DNA of 64,000 nt from Parvicella sp964387945 (lineage in GTDB: Bacteria; Bacteroidota; Bacteroidia; Flavobacteriales_D; Parvicellaceae), in assembly GCA_964387945.1 (NCBI GenBank), contig CAYLYX010000016.1:1-64000 (forward strand), written 5' to 3'. Position 1 is the first letter of the stretch. Each line of letters opens with the position of its first letter. Below are positions 51,183 through 60,343 of the stretch, piece by piece. The notes beneath the pieces were generated by a model, which searched no databases, was not told the origin of the DNA, and saw only the letters and a list, made by a program, of their open reading frames with translations. The translations under genes were made by a program, and so were the position numbers.

Positions 51183-51344
51183 TCAATCCCTTTGTTTACG
51201 CGTGTTAATAATTGTTAAGATGAGTGCACCAACCAATGCAATGGCAGCAAAATACATTACCCAAACCACAATTCTATAAATACTCCACAGGAGAATAAGC
51301 CCAAAGAAAATGAGCAAAAAGTTGAGGAGGAACTTATTTTTCAT
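51183..51344 (-). CDS. Small membrane protein, 53 aa
   Basis: Starts at ATG 51344, four bases after the YceI gene stop, and ends with TGA at 51183. MKNKFLLNFLLIFFGLILLW forms one helix and YFAAIALVGALILTIIN a second, ending in the basic tail TRKQRD. This is a two-helix membrane protein in an apparent two-gene unit with the YceI lipoprotein. Confidence 0.6.
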   Translation of the reverse strand: MKNKFLLNFLLIFFGLILLWSIYRIVVWVMYFAAIALVGALILTIINTRKQRD

Positions 51345-51347
51345 CGA

Positions 51348-52037
51348 TTAAACTCCTTCAGCTGGATTTACGATCACCTTAACATTGGCTTTGACTTCCA
51401 CGTCTGGCCATGTAACCGCTTTGTCTCCGGTCCCTTGGTGTTTCTCTTCACATACTTTGTTTAGAGCATCTAATGCACCCTGTGCGTTCCAATCAGGAAC
51501 ATTAATGATCCCTTGAAGAATAAATGCTTTCAGGTCATCACGGTAAATCCACTCCAGTTCGTTCGTAACACTTGCATCGTTCATTGTGATTTGAACCTGA
51601 GCTGTTCCTTTGTCCTCTCCAGTCATACTCACGATGGAAGCAACGACCTGTTCTGTTCCTGTCATTGAACCAAAGAAAGAATTGATGATCTTTCCATCTC
51701 TCGCTTCATCTCCTGTTTTGGTAGAAGAAACATCTAGTGTAATCTCTGCACCTGTCATCATGTCTACAATAGTAGCGGCATTGTCAGTATGTCCTGTGAT
51801 AGCGTAAGACTTAAACTCGCCTTCTACACCAACTTTTTCAGCTAACTTAAACGCAGTCCATTTCACTACGGCTGTAGAGGGGTCAATGCTGTAGGTGTTT
51901 TCTACCGTAGCTTCTGGTGCACCGCCTTTTTCTGAAGTGCCTTCTTCTGAGGTTTCTGAAGTTTCGGTTTCAGCATTTCCACAGCTCATGATGAGTGTGG
52001 AAATAAACAAAGGTAGAATGTAGGTAAGCTTTTTCAT
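51348..52037 (-). CDS. YceI-family lipoprotein
   Basis: 229 aa. Lipobox leader (ILPLFISTLIMSCGNAE), a Thr/Glu-rich linker, then a YceI lipocalin-like domain starting YSIDPSTAVVKWTAFKLAEKVGVEGEFKSY. The fold in this family binds isoprenoid lipids in a beta-barrel. Complete. Confidence 0.85.
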   Translation of the reverse strand: MKKLTYILPLFISTLIMSCGNAETETSETSEEGTSEKGGAPEATVENTYSIDPSTAVVKWTAFKLAEKVGVEGEFKSYAITGHTDNAATIVDMMTGAEITLDVSSTKTGDEARDGKIINSFFGSMTGTEQVVASIVSMTGEDKGTAQVQITMNDASVTNELEWIYRDDLKAFILQGIINVPDWNAQGALDALNKVCEEKHQGTGDKAVTWPDVEVKANVKVIVNPAEGV

Positions 52038-52086
52038 GATGGTTTTTAATTTGAAGCAAAGATAAAGACCACCGTGGAAAAACGCA

Positions 52087-53652
52087 TTACTTCAAGGTTA
52101 ATGTTCCAAGTTTTTTTGTTTTTGCCCCACGTTGAGTAAAGATAAACATTTGGTTGTCGCCAAACTCTTCGCACAATTTGGGAACGATAAATGTCTCTTC
52201 TTGACGGTTATCAATGAGGATCTCTTCTACAACTTCTCCATCTGGCTCTACCGTGACGAACAAGGTTAGATAGGCTTTTTTCTCTTTTTTGGTGAGCTCT
52301 TTTCTTTCTGCTTTTTCATAAACGTGCTGTGCACGCATATTATAGATCATGTGGAGTTTATCCTGATCAATCATCAGTGCATAACTGGACATAAAGCCGC
52401 CATCATTGGTTGAGTGCTGGTACTTGTCTATTTTGGTCGTCCAGTTAATCTTACCATCTTTACTAATGTCTACGATAATGATGTCGTTGTAGTAGTAGTG
52501 GTAGGTAGTTGTAGTTCTTGTGTTACCGTTGGCATCCGTTGTCGTTGTAGTAGTTACGCGAACATAGTACTGCTCGGCTAACAAGGTGACGCCACCATCG
52601 GAATGAATGATGAAGTCTCTTAAATCAAATTCATAGGCTTCAATGGCTTTATCTTTCTTTGCTGCTTTTTTCTTTGCTTTTTCCTGCTGCTTCTCTGTGA
52701 GATCCTGAATCAAGAAATCATCTTCAAAGTCTTTATAAGTCGACTTTAATACTTTTTGCGATTTGCTATCAATCAAGATATAAAAAGTACCTCGAATACT
52801 GCTTGTTCCTTTTTCTGAATAGAACCCGGCACAGGCGATGTTGTCATCCGCAAAACCAAACGTAATGTCAGTGATGAATTTATTTTCCAGCGAAATCTCA
52901 TAGTCCTTATAATCTAACCCTTTATTTTTGTAAGAAAGGATGTGATATTTGTAATTTGGAGCCCTTTTTACACGGTCTTCTTTAGCCGCATATTCTCTTC
53001 CAAGAACATAGGCATTGCCATGATCATCCACTTCAAAGTTGGTAACGGCAAAAAGTGATTCATTATAGGAAAGCTCAATATCTTTTTGCCAGATTTTGTC
53101 CAGATTTTCATCCAATACCAAAAACCCAAATTTTTCGGGGGCTTCTTTATCCTCAAACGGAATATTGTAGTACAGCATGAGCTTAGAGCTGTCTTGTGAA
53201 ATGTCATAGCTAAAGTCTCCCGATTTGCGCTTTTTCAGATAATCTAACGAAACTAACTTTTCCCAATCAGATTGCTTTCCGCTTGTAGTAATTGTTGAAT
53301 AATAGAGTGAATTGGTTTTTTCTTTCTTATTCAACATGCTTCCTAAGATGATAAAACTATCATCAAAGGCTACTAATCCTTCATAGACCAACGCATCTCC
53401 ATTCATTTTTTCACTCACTGGATAAACATTTGTCGTATTAAGATTTCTATCGATGACTTCGATCATGGTTTCACCTTTTACAAACTTTAGGACGTAGATG
53501 AGATCTCCTTCTGTTTTAAGAACTTTGGAATAAACCGTTTTTTTGCTTTTAAAAGCTTCTCCCCAAGTTACAGATACCTTGTCCGTTTGTGGAAGTTGAG
53601 CTACTGCAAATGAAGCAGTAAGTGTGAGCAATAGAAATAATGTTTTTTTCAT
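52087..53652 (-). CDS. Secreted protein of unknown function, 521 aa
   Basis: Signal peptide MKKTLFLLLTLTASFAVAQ. Many short strands in an order that suggests a beta-propeller (YVLKFVKGETMIEVIDRNL; FGFLVLDENLDKIWQKDIELSY; IIVDISKDGKINWTTKIDKYQ), with a lysine-rich helix (TEKQQEKAKKKAAKKDKAIEA) and a Thr-rich loop (TTTTTTDANGNTRTTTT) in the second half. No family recognised. Confidence 0.75.
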   Translation of the reverse strand: MKKTLFLLLTLTASFAVAQLPQTDKVSVTWGEAFKSKKTVYSKVLKTEGDLIYVLKFVKGETMIEVIDRNLNTTNVYPVSEKMNGDALVYEGLVAFDDSFIILGSMLNKKEKTNSLYYSTITTSGKQSDWEKLVSLDYLKKRKSGDFSYDISQDSSKLMLYYNIPFEDKEAPEKFGFLVLDENLDKIWQKDIELSYNESLFAVTNFEVDDHGNAYVLGREYAAKEDRVKRAPNYKYHILSYKNKGLDYKDYEISLENKFITDITFGFADDNIACAGFYSEKGTSSIRGTFYILIDSKSQKVLKSTYKDFEDDFLIQDLTEKQQEKAKKKAAKKDKAIEAYEFDLRDFIIHSDGGVTLLAEQYYVRVTTTTTTDANGNTRTTTTYHYYYNDIIIVDISKDGKINWTTKIDKYQHSTNDGGFMSSYALMIDQDKLHMIYNMRAQHVYEKAERKELTKKEKKAYLTLFVTVEPDGEVVEEILIDNRQEETFIVPKLCEEFGDNQMFIFTQRGAKTKKLGTLTLK

Positions 53653-53661
53653 TTGTTGACT

Positions 53662-54249
53662 TTAGTTGCTACAATTGCAGCTATTTGAAAAGTGAACTTT
53701 CGTATTGGGCAGCAATTTACTAATTCGTTCCATTTCTTCTTCAGAAAATTGTATAACTCTTAAGTCAAAAACTTTTAGATTAGTGAGTTCAGACATACTA
53801 TCTGGTATTTCGTACAGGTTGTTACTCCACATATCTAACACCTCCAACTTTTGTAAGTTTTTGATATCGAAGGGAATACCGTACACATCGTTTTGACTGA
53901 TAGTAATTTTTTTGAGGTGAGTCAATTCTACCAGAACAATCGGAAAGGTTTTAAAGTAATTTTTATCGAGGTTCACTTCTTCCAAGTAGGTAAGGGCGTT
54001 CAACGATGCAGGTAGTTCGCTTAACTTGTTTTTAGACAAATCCAGTACTCTGAGGTTCGTCATTTTTGCAATGACTTCTGGCACAACTTTCAGTTTATTC
54101 TTACTCAGGTCAAGAATATAAACCTCCTCAGGTTGTTGCATGGCTTCTTCAATAGACTTGTACACTTTGCACGTATCCAAATCTACCGCTGACTGACTTT
54201 TTGCCGAAATAGTCAGAATTGCAGCGAAACAAAACACTAAAAACTTCAT
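53662..54249 (-). CDS. Secreted leucine-rich repeat protein
   Basis: 195 aa with the ATG at about 54249 as start; an ATG seven codons upstream lies at a promoter-like TTACCTTTAG and is less likely. Signal peptide MKFLVFCFAAILTISAKSQ. Five or six LRRs of 22-23 residues (LRVLDLSKNKLSELPASLNAL; LKKITISQNDVYGIPFDIKNL; LEVLDMWSNNLYEIPDSMSEL), ending in a Cys-containing tail (FSNSCNCSN). Protein-protein binding at the surface or periplasm is likely. Confidence 0.82.
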   Translation of the reverse strand: MKFLVFCFAAILTISAKSQSAVDLDTCKVYKSIEEAMQQPEEVYILDLSKNKLKVVPEVIAKMTNLRVLDLSKNKLSELPASLNALTYLEEVNLDKNYFKTFPIVLVELTHLKKITISQNDVYGIPFDIKNLQKLEVLDMWSNNLYEIPDSMSELTNLKVFDLRVIQFSEEEMERISKLLPNTKVHFSNSCNCSN

Positions 54250-54294
54250 ATGTACTAAAGGTAATCTCATCGTTCAAAATCCACAAATGTCATG

Positions 54295-55500
54295 CTAAAT
54301 ATTTTGTGAAACGACCCAGCCCCCTGTCCAAGCGGCTTGAAAGTTGAATCCTCCTGTTAATGCATCTATGTTTAATACTTCACCCACAAAGAATAGATTG
54401 GGGTGCAACTTGCTTTCAAATTTTGTAAAATCAACTTGTTTCAAGTCTACGCCACCACATGTCACAAACTCTTCTTTGTTGGTGCTCTTACCATGAATAC
54501 TGATTGTAGAGTTTTTTATTGCTTCGGTGAGTCTGTTTTTCTCCTTTTTTCCCAATTCCGCCCATATCTTTTGCTCCGAAATTTGACAAAACAAGAGTAA
54601 TGAATGCCAGAAGCGCTTAGGAATGTCAAAAAGAGGAGTGTTTTGAAGTGTCTTTTTGGGATTCTCTTCGCGCATTTGCTCAAAAGTGTCTTCCACCATT
54701 TCACGCTCAGAATGGAAAGCCCAGTCCACCTGAATTTGGAATTGGTAGCCTTTGTCGTGCAGGTGTCTTGCTCCCACAGAAGACAACTTTAAGATGCCAG
54801 GGCCGCTTAACCCCCAATGGGTTACCAGCACAGATCCCATTTCCTGAAGCTTTGTTCCAGAGATTTTTACCGCTGCGTTTTTGACGACTAACCCGCTAAG
54901 ATTTCTGAAACGTGTGTCCTTTGTGTTAAAGGTAAATAGTGAAGGAATGGGTTCAATAATCCGGTAGCCCAGCTCGCTTAGTTCTTTCCAAACCTGCTGA
55001 CTGTTTCCTCCTGTTGCTATCACTAGCTTATCAAACCTTTCGGTTGCGCCATTGATATCAATAGACCATCCTTTTTCCAAGGGAGTAATGCATGTTACGG
55101 TAGCACCTGTTCTCACTGCAATGGCTAATTTTTGAACCTCACGTTGCAAGCAGTCAATGATGCTTTGAGAATCGTTTGATACTGGAAAAACCCGATTGTC
55201 TTCCTCTATTTTTAAAGAGACACCTCTGCTTTCGAACCACTCCATGGTGTCTCCAGTCATAAAAGAATGAAAAGGACCAAGCAGTTCCTTCTGTCCCCTC
55301 GGGTAGAATTTTACAAGTTCTTTGGGCTCAAAACAAGCATGGGTCACGTTGCAACGACCACCACCGCTTATTTTAACTTTGCCGAGAACGTTTTTACCCT
55401 TTTCGAATAGTGTGATAGCGTAATCGGGATTTTTCTCTGCTGTGTTGATGGCTGTAAAATATCCTCCAGCTCCTCCTCCTATAATGGCAATTTTGGTCAT
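54295..55500 (-). CDS. HI0933/YhiN-family FAD oxidoreductase
   Basis: 401 aa. The N-terminal GGGAGGYFTAINTAEK and GKVKISGGGRCNVTHACFEP are family signatures, and the C-terminal part closes with TCGGVDLKQVDFTKFESKLHPNLFFVGEVLNIDALTGGFNFQAAW. Physiological substrate is unknown for the family. Its start overlaps the stop of the T9SS protein gene by 4 bp. Confidence 0.92.
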   Translation of the reverse strand: MTKIAIIGGGAGGYFTAINTAEKNPDYAITLFEKGKNVLGKVKISGGGRCNVTHACFEPKELVKFYPRGQKELLGPFHSFMTGDTMEWFESRGVSLKIEEDNRVFPVSNDSQSIIDCLQREVQKLAIAVRTGATVTCITPLEKGWSIDINGATERFDKLVIATGGNSQQVWKELSELGYRIIEPIPSLFTFNTKDTRFRNLSGLVVKNAAVKISGTKLQEMGSVLVTHWGLSGPGILKLSSVGARHLHDKGYQFQIQVDWAFHSEREMVEDTFEQMREENPKKTLQNTPLFDIPKRFWHSLLLFCQISEQKIWAELGKKEKNRLTEAIKNSTISIHGKSTNKEEFVTCGGVDLKQVDFTKFESKLHPNLFFVGEVLNIDALTGGFNFQAAWTGGWVVSQNI

Positions 55501-56288
55501 TTTTTCAGATTAATAACATCACCTGTTGTATTGTCATAATTGAGGTAATATAGACCTTTATGTAAGTCAGAAATATCAACTATGGAGTCATGCCCTCTTT
55601 TTACGAGGTTACCAGGGGTGTCATATAGCTCAAAAAGAGTTTCGGAACTAAATACAATAGCTCGTTTTTTGAAGTTGTAAGTTATTTTAGGACTGTTAGA
55701 GGTTTTGGTCGTATTTGGACTTAAACACGGTTTGCCGCTGAAGTCATTTTGTTTCACTCTAAACTTGTTAATGCCTTGGTGCAGTTTTACAGGGTAAGAA
55801 TAGTGATTATCATCTTCATTTGGACCAAGTCCTTCTATTGTTCCAACTTGTATCCATTTGTTCCATCGATATTGTTCAATAATAAATAGCATTGGAGATT
55901 CCTCATTTCTTGTATACCAATGCAGAGAGTCTTTTATTATCTCAATTTTAGAAGTTTGAAAAGTACATTTTCTGTGAATAGGTTCTGGGTTCAGAATTTT
56001 TGGTAGGCAATCGGTTTTGTGAATGATTTTTACGACTACTCTATCTTGGAGCTTAAGGCCTATATTCGATAGGTCTATTTCAAAAGCACCAGCATTTATT
56101 TTGCCAATAGTTATAGTATCATTAACGGTAACTCTTGTAACGCAAAAGTCGATACCATTACCTGTATATGGGTTTTGAACGTACAAATTCTTGCCAAGAT
56201 ATCGTCCTTCATGCACAATACTCGCTTCTTGCTGGCTAAGAGCCATTGTGCAGCATAAAAGTGCCCATATCGTCAATGCCAATTTCAT
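55497..56288 (-). CDS. Secreted protein with T9SS-type C-terminal domain
   Basis: 263 aa. Signal peptide MKLALTIWALLCCTMALSQ. The C-terminus (FELYDTPGNLVKRGHDSIVDISDLHKGLYYLNYDNTTGDVINLKK) has the layout of a type A sorting domain. The middle is beta-rich (FRVKQNDFSGKPCL) with several cysteines. Function unknown. It sits between the TPM-domain gene and the YhiN gene. Confidence 0.78.
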   Translation of the reverse strand: MKLALTIWALLCCTMALSQQEASIVHEGRYLGKNLYVQNPYTGNGIDFCVTRVTVNDTITIGKINAGAFEIDLSNIGLKLQDRVVVKIIHKTDCLPKILNPEPIHRKCTFQTSKIEIIKDSLHWYTRNEESPMLFIIEQYRWNKWIQVGTIEGLGPNEDDNHYSYPVKLHQGINKFRVKQNDFSGKPCLSPNTTKTSNSPKITYNFKKRAIVFSSETLFELYDTPGNLVKRGHDSIVDISDLHKGLYYLNYDNTTGDVINLKK

Positions 56289-56309
56289 ATCAATAGTTAT
56301 TCAAATACC

Positions 56310-57863
56310 TTACCAACTACTTGATGATCCTCCACCACCAAAGCTTCCGCCACCAAATGACCCGCCACCAGAGCCACCAAATGACCCACCACCAGAGCTA
56401 CTAAATGAACCTCCTCCAGAAGAGCTACTTGATGATCGTGTTTTTCGAGGGATGGTATACCTTGTAATGCTTTGATGACCACAATTGGCGCAGGCCTTCT
56501 TTTTTTCACCAGTTCCTGAAGAGGAATAGGTAGCCGAAGAAATGGTTTTGTCATAAACTAAATACCAGGTTTTGAATTTACACCTACTGCAGGTACTGTA
56601 CTTACTAAACCATGTGGTGTATTTTAAGATCAGTATGTCTCCAGGCTCATCCGTAATCCAAACATCGTAGTCGACAGACTTCACTTTTTCTTCAGAAACT
56701 TGCCCTTTCTTTAAGAATTCGTCATCGTCTTTTTCGGAGAGTTTGCGCATCTCCAGTCCCGTTTTTTTGCTGAAACGAACTCTGTTTCTCCAGCTTTCCA
56801 ATAGGTTTTCTACAAATAAATCGGTGATGAACATGGGAAATGGAAAAACATAGGCAAAGACATCTAATTTGAAGACTTTGAGCGTGTGGAACTTGTTGTA
56901 AGGATCTTTGATGAACAAGGTAAGTGTATAGGTAAACAGAAACGCTCCAAAAATTACACCTGCACCAATTAGGTAGAAGAAAACGATGGCGTGATAACCA
57001 TAGAGGTGCAGCCCATATAGAGGAACACCCACCACACAGGTAATTAAAATTCCGTATGGCCAGATTTTATCCGTTTCGTTTTTTGCAACGATAAATGCAT
57101 TTACCGTAATTCCTATAAAACCAAGTATCACCGCTCCGTCACGAATAATGTCTGCAGTGTACGATTCTTTTAAGAAAACGAAATAGGCAATGAGTGCTAC
57201 TGCAATGGCTGCTGCCACAATAATAAGATTGGTTAAAACGGTCTTTAAGGTTGGACTCAAAATAATGGTGAGTAGAATTAAAATACCTGCAACAGCCATA
57301 GAGATATACTCCCAGATGATCAGGTTTTTCTGTTTTTCCTGAGTTCTTTCCACATATTCAGGCACATTATCTTCCATCACAATGGCTTCAATCACTTCAA
57401 CTGCGGCAATGAGGCCTTTACCGTATTGTTCCAGTTTGAAGTAAGGTTTTAGTTCCTCAACCTGAATTTCTTGGGTGAGTAGAGCGGGGATGTATTGCTC
57501 GGTTTCATATCCTGTAGCAATAGCCATATTTCGATCTTGAATAGCCGCCAGGATAATAATTCCTCGATCTCCTTTTCCAACTTCCCACAAATTTCCCAAA
57601 TCTGTTGCGAAAGGATGAGGAGCTTTCTCTCCAATCGAGTTAACGATAATCACGGCAATTTCAAATCCCTTTTCATCCCTTAATCGCGTGATGATGGTGT
57701 CGAGCTTGGCTTCTTCATCAGGTAATAAAAAGTCATCGGGGTCAGATACAAATCCATCTCCATGATCCTTGGGATTTGGAATGTCTGAAGGTGAGTAATA
57801 GACCTGAGCGAAGCTATTGGTAATGACAGTTAGAAATAAAACGAGGGTAAGTACTCTTTTCAT
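56310..57863 (-). CDS. TPM-domain membrane protein with zinc ribbon and Gly/Ser tail
   Basis: 517 aa. Signal peptide, then TPM domain (LPDEEAKLDTIITRLRDEKGFEIAVIIVNSIG...GKGDRGIIILAAIQDRNMAIATGYETEQYIPALL, about 45-165). A cluster of membrane helices (about 188-315) is followed by a cytosolic part with CxxC...CxxC zinc ribbon (TCSRCKFKTWY...KACANCGHQS). A Gly/Ser-rich tail ends in GGGGSSSSW. The TPM domain is linked to envelope/photosystem repair in other groups; here it shares a cluster with TPR and VWA proteins. Confidence 0.82.
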   Translation of the reverse strand: MKRVLTLVLFLTVITNSFAQVYYSPSDIPNPKDHGDGFVSDPDDFLLPDEEAKLDTIITRLRDEKGFEIAVIIVNSIGEKAPHPFATDLGNLWEVGKGDRGIIILAAIQDRNMAIATGYETEQYIPALLTQEIQVEELKPYFKLEQYGKGLIAAVEVIEAIVMEDNVPEYVERTQEKQKNLIIWEYISMAVAGILILLTIILSPTLKTVLTNLIIVAAAIAVALIAYFVFLKESYTADIIRDGAVILGFIGITVNAFIVAKNETDKIWPYGILITCVVGVPLYGLHLYGYHAIVFFYLIGAGVIFGAFLFTYTLTLFIKDPYNKFHTLKVFKLDVFAYVFPFPMFITDLFVENLLESWRNRVRFSKKTGLEMRKLSEKDDDEFLKKGQVSEEKVKSVDYDVWITDEPGDILILKYTTWFSKYSTCSRCKFKTWYLVYDKTISSATYSSSGTGEKKKACANCGHQSITRYTIPRKTRSSSSSSGGGSFSSSGGGSFGGSGGGSFGGGSFGGGGSSSSW

Positions 57864-57871
57864 GTTGGCAA

Positions 57872-58789
57872 TTATAATTTGTCGGTTTTCAAACCACCTT
57901 CTTGGATGGCATCGTTATAATGTTTGCGTTCTGTTTTAATTTTAGTTTGCGCTTCTTCCAGCAGAACTCTAAGATCATTCAGCAGGTCGGAAGGGTTTTC
58001 GTTACTTTTTCGATAAACAATTCCGGAGAGCAAATCCCCCAATTCAGTATGTAGCTCATATTGTTCTTTGAGTTCGCTGGCGTCCTGAATTTTAACTTTC
58101 AACTCTTTGATGGCGAGGTCATTACTTTGGTCTTTTTCATTGTCGGTAAGAATGGCTTGCACTTTGGGAATAAGTGCTTCCTGCGTTTCAAATGCACTTT
58201 CCATTTGTTTTTCGATGTTTTCCAATTGACCTGTGCTTTCCTCGGTAGCAGCGTCATTCATGATGAAGTAGACGCCAGCAAAAAAAATCAATCCAGCCAC
58301 GATAATACCCAGAATAATGGCCAACTTCTTGTTGGGATTCTTTTTCTTATCCCTATTGGCCAGTCGTGTTTTGCTGCTAACGGATGACATCACCTCTAGG
58401 GCATTCTTATCATTCGGCTCTTTGTCGAGCGTTACTTCTGCTTGTTGTTTTGCCCTTCTCAGGTAAGAATCATCTTCTTCGTTGATGGCTAAGAGTAAAT
58501 AAGATTTTGCCTGTAAACCACGAGCGCCATTGATGTAAGGGTTAAGAAGTAGTGCATCTTGAGCCGTTTTTAAACATTCTCGGTAGCTCTTGTGTTGCAT
58601 GTGCGAACGGGCTAGTGAAAGCTTCTCATCTGCTTCTCGCATCACATAATCCCATCCTTCATCCGTCATGCCGAGTTCTAGGCTGATTTCTTTCAGTTCT
58701 TCTTTCGAAATGTCGATTTCCCCTTCTAAAATGCCCATTTGCTTCACACTGAGCATATGTTTTTGGGTAATATCATCGTATGTATCCAT
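57872..58789 (-). CDS. TPR-like protein with one membrane helix
   Basis: 305 aa from the ATG at 58789; a GTG six codons upstream (58807) is the alternative. Helical repeats at the N-terminus (AREADEKLSLARSHMQHKSYRECLKTAQDALLLNPYINGARGLQAKSYLLLA; then AKQQAEVTLDKEPNDKNALE), a basic stop, one membrane helix (LAIILGIIVAGLIFFAGVYFIM), and a coiled coil C-terminal part. No enzymatic motif. 8 bp from the TPM gene, so part of the same unit. Confidence 0.78.
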   Translation of the reverse strand: MDTYDDITQKHMLSVKQMGILEGEIDISKEELKEISLELGMTDEGWDYVMREADEKLSLARSHMQHKSYRECLKTAQDALLLNPYINGARGLQAKSYLLLAINEEDDSYLRRAKQQAEVTLDKEPNDKNALEVMSSVSSKTRLANRDKKKNPNKKLAIILGIIVAGLIFFAGVYFIMNDAATEESTGQLENIEKQMESAFETQEALIPKVQAILTDNEKDQSNDLAIKELKVKIQDASELKEQYELHTELGDLLSGIVYRKSNENPSDLLNDLRVLLEEAQTKIKTERKHYNDAIQEGGLKTDKL

Positions 58790-58835
58790 TGCTGTGGTTT
58801 TAGCCACTACAATACTAAGAAAAATAGGTGAATTA

Positions 58836-60206
58836 TCAGTGCCTCCTTGATTGCGTCTTGATTTCTTCGATTAATGTAGATTGCGCCTGTTCGAAGTTTT
58901 CTATGTTCACATAGTTACCCCCTCCATCCTGAGATAGCTGTCTCATGCTCTCCATGTGAAATTCACGATTTTTGATTCCTATGACCGAAATCGTGACGCC
59001 CTTTTTATGGTATTTCCGAGCGAGTTTGTTGACGTTTTCTTCTCCCATATTAAAAACACCATCTGTTGCCATGATGATCTGATTATTGCCATCTGGAATT
59101 TCGGCATTGCACGCTTTGGTATACGCCAATTTCATACCTTCACCTCCGGCAGTCATTCCTTTGGGTTTTAAACTTTGTATGATGCTAATGAGGGTATCGG
59201 AATCTTCGACCGATGTAGTTTCCAAGATGACCTCTGCGTTGCTGGCGTATGCTACCAGCGTTATTTTGTCAATTGGTCGAAGGATTTTCGTGAGTTCAAT
59301 CATACTCGCTTTCAAAAGGTCGATTTTACCGCCAAAATTCATGGAAGAGGAAACATCAACTAAGAAAACAATATTATTTGGTCGATAATCCGCTAAAGGG
59401 AAGTCGGGATATTCTTCCACATAGTTTTCATCAGTAAGTGTGTCGGCTTCAACAACCTCAACTTCTTCTGGTTTTTCAATTTCCTCAGGTTCGGTTGATT
59501 CCTCAACTTCAATGTCTGGAACGTCAGCGAGAAGTTCCTCTTTTCTTTTTAATGGAATGATAACCAGATTGTTTTTTCGATTGATGTAAGTGCCCATTTC
59601 ATTAGAGTTGTACTCTTCATGGTTGGCAATGAAGTAGTAATACCCAAGTTCTTGTTTTTGGGTGTGTTGTCCTTTTCTGTTGGTGGTGATCGTTTCGGTT
59701 TTAACCCCATTTCTGACAAAGATCACTGTTGCATCTTCTATCGGGTCATTAGTTTGCTCATCCACTACCATCACGGTAAAATCATGTTCTAAGGAGGTGT
59801 TGATGTTTTGTTGTTGGAAGCTCGGACACGCTATGGCATTGGATTGGGGTACTTCTTCGCAATAGCCATGTAGTTTAAGGATAACAGGTTCTTCCAGATG
59901 ACTGAAATGAACAGGAAGTTTTTCGTGAATAATACCCTTTTTATCAGGAGTGAATAAGATTCGGATGTATACGGTGCTGTCTGGTAAGAGCGTTTTAGAA
60001 CTGTAATGGATTTGGAAACGTTTGTCTGCATCTGTCCTGAAGATAAATATTTTTTCATTGCCTATGTTCTTAACCGGAATATCCGCATAGTCTGAACCTG
60101 CCGCAGTTATTACGCCAAGATCAAAAGGGTTATCCCCAAATTCGATTTGACTCCAACTGGATAGCACAAACCATTGAAGAAAAAACAACAAAACAACACT
60201 CCGCAT
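58836..60206 (-). CDS. Secreted VWA-domain protein with ASH-like and regulatory beta domains
   Basis: 456 aa. Signal peptide (SVVLLFFLQWFVLSSWSQ), an ASH/DUF1573-like N-terminal domain (FDLGVITAAGSDYADIPVKNIGNEKIFIFRTD), and a carboxypeptidase-regulatory-like domain (VMVVDEQTNDPIEDATVIFVRN). An acidic linker (ESTEPEEIEKPEEVEVVEAD) leads to a VWA domain with MIDAS motif DVSSS (284-288). It probably forms part of a metal-dependent adhesion or envelope-assembly complex with the TPR and TPM proteins. Promoter region upstream is 137 bp shared with the polysaccharide locus on the other strand. Confidence 0.85.
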   Translation of the reverse strand: MRSVVLLFFLQWFVLSSWSQIEFGDNPFDLGVITAAGSDYADIPVKNIGNEKIFIFRTDADKRFQIHYSSKTLLPDSTVYIRILFTPDKKGIIHEKLPVHFSHLEEPVILKLHGYCEEVPQSNAIACPSFQQQNINTSLEHDFTVMVVDEQTNDPIEDATVIFVRNGVKTETITTNRKGQHTQKQELGYYYFIANHEEYNSNEMGTYINRKNNLVIIPLKRKEELLADVPDIEVEESTEPEEIEKPEEVEVVEADTLTDENYVEEYPDFPLADYRPNNIVFLVDVSSSMNFGGKIDLLKASMIELTKILRPIDKITLVAYASNAEVILETTSVEDSDTLISIIQSLKPKGMTAGGEGMKLAYTKACNAEIPDGNNQIIMATDGVFNMGEENVNKLARKYHKKGVTISVIGIKNREFHMESMRQLSQDGGGNYVNIENFEQAQSTLIEEIKTQSRRH

Positions 60207-60343
60207 AACCTCATATACGTATAACTTGAAATAAGGTTTTCAAACCACGCAGTTAATCAATTATCAAGAAAACATTACCAGTAGTAGAAATCATTCATAA
60301 TTTGGGAGATATGTAGTATATTCGCACTCTTATCAGATTAAGA

